Assembly (NCBI GenBank): GCA_937880075.1
Contig: CALFLM010000086.1
Coordinates: 1-60,904, forward strand
Length of the DNA: 60,904 nucleotides
Direction of reading: 5' to 3'
Source: an uncultured Romboutsia sp.
GTDB taxonomy: Bacteria; Bacillota; Clostridia; Peptostreptococcales; Peptostreptococcaceae
The notes under the pieces were generated by a model, which worked only from the letters and a program-made list of their open reading frames with translations, made no database searches and had not been told where the DNA came from. The translations under genes and the position numbers were made by a program. This document shows positions 8,903 to 16,731 of the stretch, in pieces (position 1 is the first letter of the stretch; each line of letters opens with the position of its first letter).

Positions 8903-9423
8903 TGGAGTTGTTTTCTAATATATTAGTACCACTTATAATACTTTACATAGTAATTTACGGAAAATCTAAAAAGATAGATATATATGATAGCTTTGTAAAA
9001 GGAGCAGTTGATGGACTAAAATCAGCATGGTCTATAACACCGTACATAATAGGAATATTTTTAGCTATAGGGGTATTTAAAACAGGTGGAGGGATAGAAG
9101 CTCTTGAATTTATATTTAAGCCTATAGCAAAATTAATGAGTATACCAAAGGAATTAATAGGATTGATTATAGTTAAGCCACTATCTGGTAGTGGAGCTTT
9201 GGGAATGTATACAGAACTTGCACAACGAGTTGGAGTTGATACTATTATTGAAAGAATGGGAGCGACTATAGTAGGTGCATCTGAAACAATATTTTATACT
9301 ATGGCAATTTATTATGGTAGCTTAAAAATAAAAAATACTAGACATACATTAACTTGCGCTATGATAAGTCATATTGTAGGAGTTATAGCTTCTGTATTTA
9401 TATGTTATATAATGTTTGTGTAA
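8902..9423 (+). CDS. spmB: Spore maturation protein B
   Basis: A 173-residue membrane protein with a Gate domain, the partner of SpmA. Seen: hydrophobic segments from residue 8 on, IVKPLSGSGALGMYTE (about 93-108), and VGASETIFYTMAIYYG (about 132-147), both typical of SpmB. It starts on the last base of spmA. About 600 bases without a gene follow, ending in the metG T-box leader. Confidence 0.92.
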   Translation: MELFSNILVPLIILYIVIYGKSKKIDIYDSFVKGAVDGLKSAWSITPYIIGIFLAIGVFKTGGGIEALEFIFKPIAKLMSIPKELIGLIIVKPLSGSGALGMYTELAQRVGVDTIIERMGATIVGASETIFYTMAIYYGSLKIKNTRHTLTCAMISHIVGVIASVFICYIMFV

Positions 9424-9699
9424 GAGAATTAGTGTATGATATAATTAGATTATGAGAAATAAAAAACTATTTACATAAAATTTAAAATTTTTTATAATAA
9501 TTTTAATATAATCTGTTGTGTTAATTATTTTGATAAACATATTGAAATTACTATATAAAGTTTTTTAACTATCAAAATATATCTTGTTATACTCTAGTAT
9601 TTTCAATAATTATATTTAACCAGCACAACGAGCTAATATATTAAAAAATTAAGTTATAATAATATGTATAAAATATATTATTCTAGTAAAATATACAAA
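9424..9699. other. AT-rich intergenic stretch with nested inverted repeats
   Basis: No gene is seen. GTTGTG (9515-9520) can pair with CACAAC (about 9624-9629), and TTTTGATA (about 9528-9535) with TATCAAAA (about 9570-9577). A TATAAT at 9655-9660 could serve transcription of the metG leader, but no convincing -35 is visible. The region may hold the spmB terminator and the metG promoter. Confidence 0.35.
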
Positions 9700-10004
9700 T
9701 GTACAAAGCGAAGAAGAGAAGAGTAAGTAATAACTTTTTCTACAGAGAGCTAGGATAGGTGAAAGCTAGCGTTAAAGGAATTATTGAAGATGGCCTCGGA
9801 GCTTTTTATCCGAATGATAGATTATCTATCTTTAAGATAAAACGATTAGACCCGTTATAGTCTGTTAAGATATCTAAATTATAGACATTATAAAAATTAA
9901 TTTTAAAAGAAATTAATAATAAGCCTATAATAAAATTTAGATAAATTAGGGTGGTACCGCGAACAATCTCGCCCCTATGCATATTCATAGGAGGCGAGTT
10001 TTTT
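9700..10004 (+). promoter_or_regulatory. Methionine T-box riboswitch upstream of metG
   Basis: The tRNA-binding T-box AGGGTGGTACCGCG spans 9948-9961. It is followed by an intrinsic terminator: CTCGCC-CCTATG (9968-9979) pairs with CATAGG-A-GGCGAG (9986-9998), then six T. Stem I shows GAGAGCTAGG and GGTGAAAGCTAGC (about 9745-9772), then GAAG-ATG-GCCTCGGAGC, placing specifier codon ATG (methionine) at 9790-9792. Uncharged tRNA-Met should stabilise the antiterminator and switch on metG. The 5' boundary is approximate. Confidence 0.93.
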
Positions 10005-10037
10005 AATATTAATTTCTACATATGAGGAGGAAGTACA

Positions 10038-11975
10038 ATGACAAAACCAAGTTTTTACGTAACAACTCCTATATATTACCCAAGTGGTAACTTACATATA
10101 GGACATACTTATACAACTGTTGCAGCAGATGCAATAGCAAGATTTAAGCGTTTCTGTGGATATGACGTAAAGTTCTTAACAGGAACTGATGAGCACGGAG
10201 AAAAAATACAAAAGACTGCTAAAGAAAAAGGTATGACAGAAATAGAATACCTAGATTCAATGATAGCGGATATAAAGAAATTATGGAATACTATGGATAT
10301 ATCGTATGATGATTTCATAAGAACTACTCAAGATAGACACAAAGTTGTAATACAAAAAATATTCACTAAGTTATATGAGCAAGGTGATATATATAAAGGT
10401 TCTTACGAAGGTAAGTACTGTACTCCATGTGAAAGTTTCTGGACAGAATCTCAATTATTAGAAGGAAACAAGTGTCCAGATTGTAAAAGAGAAACTTATG
10501 ATGCTAAAGAAGAAGCTTACTTCTTTAAATTATCAAAATATGAAGATAGATTAAGAGAATTATTTGCTGACCCTAACTTCTGTTTCCCAGTATCAAGAAA
10601 GAACGAAATGGTTGCAAACTTCTTAGATAAAGGATTAGAAGATTTATGTGTAACTAGAACTACTTTCGACTGGGGTATAAAAGTACCGTTTGACGAGAAA
10701 CATGTTATATATGTTTGGGTAGATGCATTATGTAACTATATAACAGCTTTAGGATATATGAGTGAAAATGATGCTGATTATAAGAAATTCTGGCCAGCTA
10801 ATGTTCATATAGTAGGTAAAGAAATAATGAGATTCCATACTATAATATGGCCTGTAATACTTATGGCATTAGGTGAAGAAGTACCTACACAAGTATACGG
10901 GCATGGTTGGATATTATTTGATAACGATAAGATGAGTAAATCAAAAGGAAACATAGTTTACCCAGAGCAAATGATAGAAAGATACGGAGTAGATGCATTA
11001 AAATACTTCTTATTAAGAGAATTTGCATTTGGACAAGATGGAAACTACACTCATAGAAACTTTGTAACAAGACTTAACTCAGACCTTGCTAATGACTTAG
11101 GAAACTTAGTAAGTAGAACTGTTTCTATGGTTGAAAAATACAATGATGGTATAATACCAATGGCAAATGTAGAAACTTCATTTGATGAAAGTTTAAAAGA
11201 AACTGCTAAATTATCAGTAGAAAACTTTGAAATAGAAATGAACAAGCTTCAATTCAATGAAGCACTAGAAAGTGCTTGGAAATTAATAAGAAGAACTAAT
11301 AAATATATAGATGAAACTATGCCTTGGTCTTTAGCTAAAGATGAAGCTAAAAAAGGTGAGTTAGACACAGTTTTATATAACCTATGTGAATCTATAAGAA
11401 TAGTTGCTACATTAATAAATCCAATAATGAATGCTACAGCTAATAAGATATACGATCAATTAGGTATAGCTGATGAAAACTTAAAAACTTGGGAAAGTGT
11501 TAAGACTTTCGGACTTATAGGAGAAAATACTAAAGTTTGTAAAGGTGAAGCTTTATTCCCAAGATTAGATATAGAAAAAGAAGTAGAAGAATTAAATGAA
11601 TTATTCGCTGAGTCGAGCGATGAGCCAAAGGAAGAGCCAATAGAGCATAAAGAAAATATAACAATAGATGATCTAGATAAAGTTGAATTAAGAGTAGGTA
11701 AGATATTAAGTTGTGAAAAGCATCCAAAGGCTGATAGATTACTAGTATCTCAAGTTAAAGTTGGACCAGAAACAAGACAAATAGTATCTGGAATAGCTAA
11801 GTGGTACAAGCCAGAAGATATGGTAGGAAAAGATGTTATAGTTGTATGTAACTTAAAGCCAGTTAAACTAAGAGGAGTTGAATCTCAAGGCATGATATTA
11901 GCTGCTGGAAATGATGGAGACGACTTAATAGTACCAGTTGCAACTGGTGCAAATTCAGGATGCGAAGTTCGTTAA
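10038..11975 (+). CDS. metG: Methionine-tRNA ligase
   Basis: A 645-residue class I aminoacyl-tRNA synthetase. Seen: the HIGH motif in PSGNLHIGHTYTT (about 16-28), a zinc-binding knuckle CTPC...CPDC (about 127-148), the KMSKS loop DNDKMSKSKGN (about 295-305), and a C-terminal tRNA-binding OB-fold (EMAP/Trbp111-like) from about residue 545, with DKVELRVGKI. It has SD GAGGAGG and is controlled by the methionine T-box immediately upstream. It is followed by tatD with the SD of tatD overlapping the metG stop. Confidence 0.96.
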   Translation: MTKPSFYVTTPIYYPSGNLHIGHTYTTVAADAIARFKRFCGYDVKFLTGTDEHGEKIQKTAKEKGMTEIEYLDSMIADIKKLWNTMDISYDDFIRTTQDRHKVVIQKIFTKLYEQGDIYKGSYEGKYCTPCESFWTESQLLEGNKCPDCKRETYDAKEEAYFFKLSKYEDRLRELFADPNFCFPVSRKNEMVANFLDKGLEDLCVTRTTFDWGIKVPFDEKHVIYVWVDALCNYITALGYMSENDADYKKFWPANVHIVGKEIMRFHTIIWPVILMALGEEVPTQVYGHGWILFDNDKMSKSKGNIVYPEQMIERYGVDALKYFLLREFAFGQDGNYTHRNFVTRLNSDLANDLGNLVSRTVSMVEKYNDGIIPMANVETSFDESLKETAKLSVENFEIEMNKLQFNEALESAWKLIRRTNKYIDETMPWSLAKDEAKKGELDTVLYNLCESIRIVATLINPIMNATANKIYDQLGIADENLKTWESVKTFGLIGENTKVCKGEALFPRLDIEKEVEELNELFAESSDEPKEEPIEHKENITIDDLDKVELRVGKILSCEKHPKADRLLVSQVKVGPETRQIVSGIAKWYKPEDMVGKDVIVVCNLKPVKLRGVESQGMILAAGNDGDDLIVPVATGANSGCEVR

Positions 11976-11987
11976 GGAGTGAAACTT

Positions 11988-12758
11988 ATGTTATTTGACT
12001 CACATGCACATTTAAATGATGCAAGATTTGATGAAGATAGAGAAGCATTAATAAAAAAATTACAAGAAGAGCATGTGGATTTAGTATTAAATCCAGGTGC
12101 TGATATAGAAACATCTATAACTAGTGTTGAGCTTGCTAATAAATATGATTTTATATATGCGGCAGTTGGAGTACATCCCCATGATGTAAAAGAATTAGAT
12201 GACACTGCTATAGATACATTAAGAAAATTAGCTACTGAAAATGAAAAAGTAGTTGCAATAGGAGAGATAGGATTAGATTATTACTATGACAATTCTCCTA
12301 GAGAAGTTCAAAAAGAATGGTTCAAAAAACAAATTGAACTTGCTAATGAACTAAAACTTCCAATAATAATACATGATAGAGATGCACACCAAGATACTTT
12401 TGATATAATCAAAAATACTAAATCTCCTGAAATAGGATGTGTAATTCATTGTTATAGTGGAAACGTGGAACTAGCAAGAGAATATGTAAAAATGGGGTGT
12501 TATATTTCAATACCGGGAACAGTTACTTTCAAAAATAATAAGAAAACTAGAGAAGTAGCCAAAGAAATACCTTTAGAGTATTTATTAATAGAAACTGATT
12601 CTCCATATATGGCTCCAGAGCCACATAGAGGTAAAAGAAATGACCCATCATTAGTAGCATTTGTTGCAGATAAGATAGCTCAAGAAAAGGGTATATCTTA
12701 TGAAAAAGTTTGTGAAACTACTAAGGAAAATGCAAAGAGATTATTTAATATAAAATAA
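11988..12758 (+). CDS. tatD: TatD family metal-dependent hydrolase/DNase
   Basis: A 256-residue TIM-barrel metalloenzyme. Seen: DSHAHLND at the N-terminus, AIGEIGLDYYYD (about 86-97), IIHDRDAH, IHCYSGN and ETDSPYMAPEPHRGK, the metal and phosphate ligands of the family. Members act as 3'-5' exonucleases in DNA repair or turnover. ATG 11988 lies 8 bases after GGAG, so I prefer it to a GTG at 11979 that overlaps this SD. The order metG-tatD-rnmV-rsmA is standard in Firmicutes; here a toxin-antitoxin locus separates tatD from rnmV. Confidence 0.9.
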   Translation: MLFDSHAHLNDARFDEDREALIKKLQEEHVDLVLNPGADIETSITSVELANKYDFIYAAVGVHPHDVKELDDTAIDTLRKLATENEKVVAIGEIGLDYYYDNSPREVQKEWFKKQIELANELKLPIIIHDRDAHQDTFDIIKNTKSPEIGCVIHCYSGNVELAREYVKMGCYISIPGTVTFKNNKKTREVAKEIPLEYLLIETDSPYMAPEPHRGKRNDPSLVAFVADKIAQEKGISYEKVCETTKENAKRLFNIK

Positions 12759-12764
12759 TAAATT

Positions 12765-12815
12765 AAAAGGGTATATGTCAAAATACGTTGTTATTTTTAT
12801 ATATACTCTTTTTTA
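12765..12815 (+). terminator. Terminator after tatD
   Basis: AAAAGGGTATAT (12765-12776) pairs with ATATACTCTTTT (12801-12812), with one G-U pair, and is followed by more T. It closes the metG-tatD unit just before the toxin-antitoxin locus. Confidence 0.65.
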
Positions 12816-12846
12816 ATAATTAAAATTATGATAATATAAAACGACA

Positions 12847-12875
12847 AGAGATTATAGTCTAAGAGTGGAATTTCC
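12847..12875 (+). repeat. Left inverted repeat of toxin-antitoxin locus 1
   Basis: AGAGATTATAGTCTA (12847-12861) is perfectly repeated in inverted form at 13098-13112. AGAGTGGAATTTCC (12862-12875) recurs inverted at 13075-13088 with one mismatch. The sense and antisense transcripts would therefore begin with nearly the same sequence, and a full-length toxin mRNA could pair its own 5' and 3' ends. Confidence 0.75.
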
Positions 12876-12889
12876 ATACAAATTAATAG

Positions 12890-12914
12890 CCTACTTTCTA
12901 TTGAAAGGAGGTGG
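12890..12914 (+). promoter_or_regulatory. Hairpin sequestering the SD of toxin 1
   Basis: CCT (12890-12892) and CTTTC (12894-12898) pair with GAAAG (12903-12907) and AGG (12909-12911) around a TATT loop, with one A-G mismatch. This buries the AAAGGAGG SD. The same layout occurs in locus 2 at 25334-25355, which suggests it matters. Confidence 0.6.
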
Positions 12915-12919
12915 AAAGT

Positions 12920-13066
12920 ATGGAATTTAGTATAATTTATTACATAGCAATGCTTATAATAAATATTATTTTTAAACTAAAAAACCACTCTGGCAGGAGT
13001 GGTTTTAGTTTTGATTTAACTATAAATAAATTAATAGTAAAAATCAAATTTAAACGTTTCAAATAA
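12920..13066 (+). CDS. Putative type I toxin, small hydrophobic peptide
   Basis: A 48-residue peptide with a perfect AAAGGAGGTGG SD 8 bases before its ATG. Residues 3-18 are a single hydrophobic segment (FSIIYYIAMLIINIIF). It is followed by KLKNHSGRSGFSF and a basic amphipathic tail, KIKFKRFK, the build of membrane-acting type I toxins. It shares K-L-K-N-H and the following G-x-S-x-S pattern with the peptide at 25364. The codons of this motif coincide with a hairpin that would terminate an antisense RNA. No function has been shown; the role is inferred from locus architecture. Confidence 0.7.
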   Translation: MEFSIIYYIAMLIINIIFKLKNHSGRSGFSFDLTINKLIVKIKFKRFK

Positions 13067-13122
13067 TTGTATTTGGAAATTACACTCTACCGCGAAATAG
13101 ACTATAATCTCTTTTAGTATAT
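12974..13122 (-). ncRNA. Predicted antisense antitoxin RNA, locus 1
   Basis: On the minus strand TATAAT (13134-13129) could start an RNA near 13122 that runs through the 3' half of toxin gene 1. It would stop at the hairpin 12981-13006: AAAACCACTC pairs perfectly with GAGTGGTTTT around loop TGGCAG, and the minus-strand copy is followed by TTTTTTAGTTT. The predicted length is about 150 nt and it is fully complementary to the toxin mRNA. The start is approximate and no clear -35 was found. Confidence 0.55.
13075..13112 (-). repeat. Right inverted repeat of toxin-antitoxin locus 1
   Basis: This is the inverted partner of 12847-12875. The two blocks are separated here by a 9-base insert, ACCGCGAAA (13089-13097). 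It would form the 5' end of the predicted antisense RNA. Confidence 0.75.
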
Positions 13123-13242
13123 ACTTATATTATACTATAAACTAGTTAAAAATAAACAATAAAATACAAACTTGATAAAAATACATATAAGGCTTAAAAT
13201 ATAAAGATGTTAAGTTAAAATGAGCGGAAAAGGTGAATTTAT

Positions 13243-13773
13243 ATGATAAAAGAAATAATAGTAGTAGAAGGAAGAGATGACGTAACAGCTGTTAAAAGAG
13301 CATTAGATGCAGAACTTATAACTACTGGTGGATTTGGATTTCCTAAAGGAGTAATGGAAAGAATAAAAGCAGCTCAAAAAAGAAGAGGTGTAATAATATT
13401 CACTGATCCAGATTTCGCAGGTGAAAAAATTAGAAAGAAAATAGCTGCAGAAGTACCAGGTTGTAAGCATGCATTCTTACCAAGAGAAGAAGCTAAGAAA
13501 GACGGAGATATAGGAATAGAAAATGCAAGTCCTAAAAGTATACTAGCAGCACTTGAAAGGGTAAGAACAGAAAGTACAGTAAAAAGAGATGAATTTAAGC
13601 AAGTTGATTTAATAAGAAATGGACTTATAGGAAACGAGGATGCATCACATAGACGAGATGAATTAGGTAAAATACTTGGAATAGGATACGGAAATGCAAA
13701 ACAATTTCTAAGTAGATTAAATAACTATGGAGTTAGCAGAGAAGAATTTGAACAAGCATTAACTCAAATATAG
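13243..13773 (+). CDS. rnmV: Ribonuclease M5
   Basis: A 176-residue Toprim nuclease that matures the 5S rRNA precursor bound to ribosomal protein L18. The Toprim motifs are IVVEGRDDVTAVKRAL (about 5-20) and FTDPDFAGEKIRKK (about 53-66). A C-terminal region with IGYGNAKQFLSRLNN follows. Weak SD AAAAGGTG precedes ATG 13243. It is paired with rsmA as in most Firmicutes. Confidence 0.94.
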   Translation: MIKEIIVVEGRDDVTAVKRALDAELITTGGFGFPKGVMERIKAAQKRRGVIIFTDPDFAGEKIRKKIAAEVPGCKHAFLPREEAKKDGDIGIENASPKSILAALERVRTESTVKRDEFKQVDLIRNGLIGNEDASHRRDELGKILGIGYGNAKQFLSRLNNYGVSREEFEQALTQI

Positions 13774-13786
13774 TATAAGTTGTATT

Positions 13787-13881
13787 TTGAGCAATAGATG
13801 TATCCGTAGCGTCAGCAAGGATATATTATTGGAAAAATGAATTGTTTCGCCGATATGTCGCTCAAGCAAATCGAATTTTTT
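13787..13881 (+). repeat. Dispersed intergenic repeat, copy A (rnmV-rsmA)
   Basis: A hairpin of 13 bp plus one bulge: left arm 13792-13805, right arm 13819-13831, loop GTAGCGTCAGCAA. An A-rich linker follows, then a module at 13844-13882 (GTTTCGCC...TCGCTCAAGCAAA...GAATTTTTT). Related copies are at 32086 and 20470, and the right module recurs at 16514. Several stem positions differ from the 32086 copy with pairing kept. Confidence 0.7.
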
Positions 13882-13957
13882 ATACTAGAATAACTTTAAT
13901 TTAAATAGATTATAAGATTCACGATATAGTGAAAATAAAATAAATAGGAGAATGATA

Positions 13958-14827
13958 ATGGATAGACTTTCATCACATAGAGCCACAAAAGACGTTGTAG
14001 AGAAGCATGGTTTTAAATTTTCTAAATCATTAGGACAAAACTTCTTAATAGATGATAATGTAATAGACAGAATACTTTCAGGAGCTAGACTTTCTGAGGG
14101 AGATAAAATAATAGAAGTAGGTCCAGGGATAGGGACGCTTACTCGTGAAATGGGAAAGGTAGCAGATAAAGTTGTAGCTATAGAAATAGATAAAACTTTA
14201 ATACCTATTCTACGTGAAACATTAGGAGAATTTGATAATATTGAAGTAGTAAACCAAGATATATTAAAGGTTGATGTAGAAGAATTAGTAAAAGAAAAAT
14301 TAGATGGAGGTCCTGTTAAACTAGTTGCAAACCTTCCGTACTATATAACAACTCCAATAGTTATGAAGTTCTTAGAAGAAGATATACCAGTTACTGATAT
14401 AGTAGTAATGGTACAAAAAGAAGTTGCAGATAGAATGAATGCAGTACCATCAACAAAGGATTACGGTGCTTTATCAGTAGCTGTACAATATTATTGTGAT
14501 ACAGAAATAGTTGCAAAAGCTCCAAGACATATGTTTATACCACAACCAAATGTAGATTCAACAGTAATAGGACTTCATGTAAGAGAAGAAAGAAAGTATC
14601 CTGTGGATAATGAAGATATATTCTTTAAAACTGTAAAAGCTGCTTTTGGACAAAGAAGAAAAACATTACTTAATGCGTTAGGTGGATTAGGCTTCTTAAG
14701 CAAAGATGAGATAAAAGAAGTATTAAAAATGGCTAACATAGATGAAAAAAGAAGAGGAGAAACTCTTTCAATAGAAGAATTTGCAACTCTTTCAAATGCA
14801 GTAAACACAAAAGTACCTTCAAAATAA
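13958..14827 (+). CDS. rsmA: 16S rRNA dimethyladenosine transferase (A1518/A1519)
   Basis: A 289-residue KsgA/RsmA enzyme that dimethylates two adjacent adenosines in helix 45 of 16S rRNA. Seen: SKSLGQNFLID (about 22-32), the SAM-binding IIEVGPGIGTLTREM, NLPYYITTPI (about 128-137), the catalytic motif, and AFGQRRKTLLNAL. ATG 13958 is 7 bases after AGGAG and is preferred over the ATG at 13952, which nearly abuts the SD. The last codons form the left arm of the terminator. Confidence 0.95.
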   Translation: MDRLSSHRATKDVVEKHGFKFSKSLGQNFLIDDNVIDRILSGARLSEGDKIIEVGPGIGTLTREMGKVADKVVAIEIDKTLIPILRETLGEFDNIEVVNQDILKVDVEELVKEKLDGGPVKLVANLPYYITTPIVMKFLEEDIPVTDIVVMVQKEVADRMNAVPSTKDYGALSVAVQYYCDTEIVAKAPRHMFIPQPNVDSTVIGLHVREERKYPVDNEDIFFKTVKAAFGQRRKTLLNALGGLGFLSKDEIKEVLKMANIDEKRRGETLSIEEFATLSNAVNTKVPSK

Positions 14828-14843
14828 TTGAAGGTACTTTTTT
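14809..14843 (+). terminator. Terminator overlapping the end of rsmA
   Basis: A perfect 14-bp stem, AAAAGTACCTTCAA (14809-14822) with TTGAAGGTACTTTT (14828-14841), ends in T. The loop holds the rsmA stop codon, so the final sense codons double as the terminator arm. Confidence 0.9.
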
Positions 14844-14895
14844 AACATAATCACTCATATACTATCTAGAGAGATTATGTTAAGGGGGGATAAAA

Positions 14896-16158
14896 ATGGC
14901 GACTAAAAGAAAATTTAAAAGAGACTATATAATTCTTGAAGCTAAGGATATGAACTTTAGATATAAAGAACGAGTTTTACCTAAAGCGTTTGCTAAAGTA
15001 GAGATAAACGAAGAAAAAGCAGTAGTAGCCTTATATGTAGAGAACCTTAAATGCGTTAAAGATGGATATAAAGTAGTTGCTATACAAAGTGATTATGAAA
15101 CATTAGATTTAGGTAATGTTGTTTTAAGTGAACAAGGAAAGGGTGAATTTGTTTTTGATTTAGACAGAAATGACATAGAAATAAAGGGAATAGCATTGTT
15201 ACACGAGAAACAAGTACCTCTTATTGGTTTTAAAGGAAATAAGATAGAAAATTATGAAGAAATATTATTTGCAGGTGAAGATGAATATGAAGAGGAATTT
15301 GATGATGAATTCGACGATTTAGAAGATGCAGAAACTGAATATAGATATATTGATAATGAAGACGATGATGATGGCGAATATGAGTATGAAGAAATAGAGT
15401 ATATAGAAATAGACGATGATGATGACGGTGAATATGAATATGAAGAAATAGAGTATATAGAAATAGATGACGAACCTCAATATAATAGAAGTTATACATC
15501 TACTATAGAAGAAGCTGAAGATAATAATTATGACAAAGAGGAAGAAGTAGAGGAAGTTGAAGAAATAAAAGAAGTTAAAAAAGAATACGAAACAGTTCAA
15601 GAAAAAGTAAAAGTAGTTCCAAAGCAACAAGATAAGTACTCAAAATATAAAGAAAAACAAAGATCAAGTCAAAAAAGATACACGAAGTCGGAAAGAAGGG
15701 AAGAAGGAATTCAAGATTATTCATACGATCCATCTAAAACTGCAGGAACATTATTAATGCCAAGACAAATTAAAAAGGGATTAAGACAATTTAAAGAAGT
15801 AATACCTTTTACAGGAGAGCCAATAGAAAATACTAGATGGTGGAAAATAGAAATAAATCCATTTACATTATCTGGATATACAATGCCGAATTTGGGCTAC
15901 GTAAATACATTAAATTATACTATGTATAGTGATACAGTTATGAATTCATATAAATATAGACATTACTTATTTGGAGTACAATATGATGAATATAATAAGA
16001 GAAAAAATTATATTTATGCAATACCTGGTAAAAAGGATGAACAGCCAGATAAAGGTCATACAGGATTTACCACATATCAACCATGTGACACTAGAAGTGA
16101 TAAATTAGGGTATTGGTTATGTTTCATAGATTCTAGAACAAGAAGAATTTTAAAATAA
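14896..16158 (+). CDS. Uncharacterised protein with acidic tandem repeat
   Basis: A 420-residue protein I do not recognise. Three regions are visible: an N-terminal domain (1-125) of mixed charge; a very acidic low-complexity centre (about 126-225) with two exact 18-residue tandem repeats beginning DDDDGEYEYEE (156-173 and 174-191); and a basic linker followed by a C-terminal domain (about 280-420) with WWKIEINPFTLSGY, YIYAIPGKKDEQPDKG and LGYWLCFID. The C-terminal layout recalls domains of unknown function in clostridial sporulation-associated proteins, but this is only an impression. No signal peptide or membrane segment is seen. SD AAGGGGGG fits the start. Confidence 0.8.
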   Translation: MATKRKFKRDYIILEAKDMNFRYKERVLPKAFAKVEINEEKAVVALYVENLKCVKDGYKVVAIQSDYETLDLGNVVLSEQGKGEFVFDLDRNDIEIKGIALLHEKQVPLIGFKGNKIENYEEILFAGEDEYEEEFDDEFDDLEDAETEYRYIDNEDDDDGEYEYEEIEYIEIDDDDDGEYEYEEIEYIEIDDEPQYNRSYTSTIEEAEDNNYDKEEEVEEVEEIKEVKKEYETVQEKVKVVPKQQDKYSKYKEKQRSSQKRYTKSERREEGIQDYSYDPSKTAGTLLMPRQIKKGLRQFKEVIPFTGEPIENTRWWKIEINPFTLSGYTMPNLGYVNTLNYTMYSDTVMNSYKYRHYLFGVQYDEYNKRKNYIYAIPGKKDEQPDKGHTGFTTYQPCDTRSDKLGYWLCFIDSRTRRILK

Positions 16159-16177
16159 ATTAAATAATAATATATAT

Positions 16178-16219
16178 AATAAGTACCTTTACAAATATGC
16201 TATGAGGTACTTATTTTTT
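16178..16219 (+). terminator. Terminator after the acidic-repeat gene
   Basis: AATAAGTACCT (16178-16188) pairs perfectly with AGGTACTTATT (16205-16215) and is followed by TTTT. Confidence 0.88.
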
Positions 16220-16439
16220 ATGTATAATGAAACTTATAGAAAAACTTTAGTTAATATTTAGGTTTTTACAAATTTATAAATCTAGATATGTTTAATGTTA
16301 TAAAATAATGTATATTTTAAAAAAGTCAATTAAATATGATGTTATCATGAAGCTATAATATAAAATTTTTGGTGGACAATCTCTGAATATAAGTAATACA
16401 AATAACTTTAAAATCATAAAAAATGATATTTTTAAATAC

Positions 16440-16557
16440 TTCGCCAATGCAGTGGCTTAAGTAACGGATGTGACATAAGTTGTAGGGAGAACCTTATAGT
16501 TTGCTATATGAAGTGTTTCGCTAACACGTCGCTCAAGCAAAGTGAATTTTTTATGTG
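16440..16557 (+). repeat. Related dispersed repeat, copy D
   Basis: Bases 16514-16552 (GTTTCGCT...TCGCTCAAGCAAA...GAATTTTTTAT) match the right module of copy A at about 34 of 40 positions. The left part (from CTTCGCC at about 16440) is unlike the other copies, so this may be a recombined or different subfamily. The rest of the 570-base gap (16159-16731) shows nothing else apart from the terminator. Confidence 0.5.
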
Positions 16558-16731
16558 TAGAAAAGTATAAAATAGTAAATAGTATCTAAGTTATTTGACT
16601 ATAATCAAAATATAAAAGCTAAAAACTATATCAATTTCCAAGGAAATATGTATAATAAGAATTACTACTTAAAAAATGCCCCAAAAAGTAATATAATTAC
16701 TGTATGACTACATAAGCTTAGGAGGATAGAA

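Noticed and set aside
9515..9629. Nested inverted repeats after spmB as a MITE
   Set aside because: Arms are only 6-8 bases in very AT-rich DNA, and no second copy was found in the window.
11979..11987. GTG start for tatD
   Set aside because: It overlaps the SD; ATG 11988 has proper spacing.
15361..15468. Tandem repeat considered as a CRISPR array
   Set aside because: Only two adjoining units, without spacers, inside a coding frame.
15230..15630. Two antisense frames rich in His, Phe and Tyr opposite the acidic gene
   Set aside because: They mirror the GAA/GAT-rich acidic repeat on the plus strand; no SD and no plausible protein.
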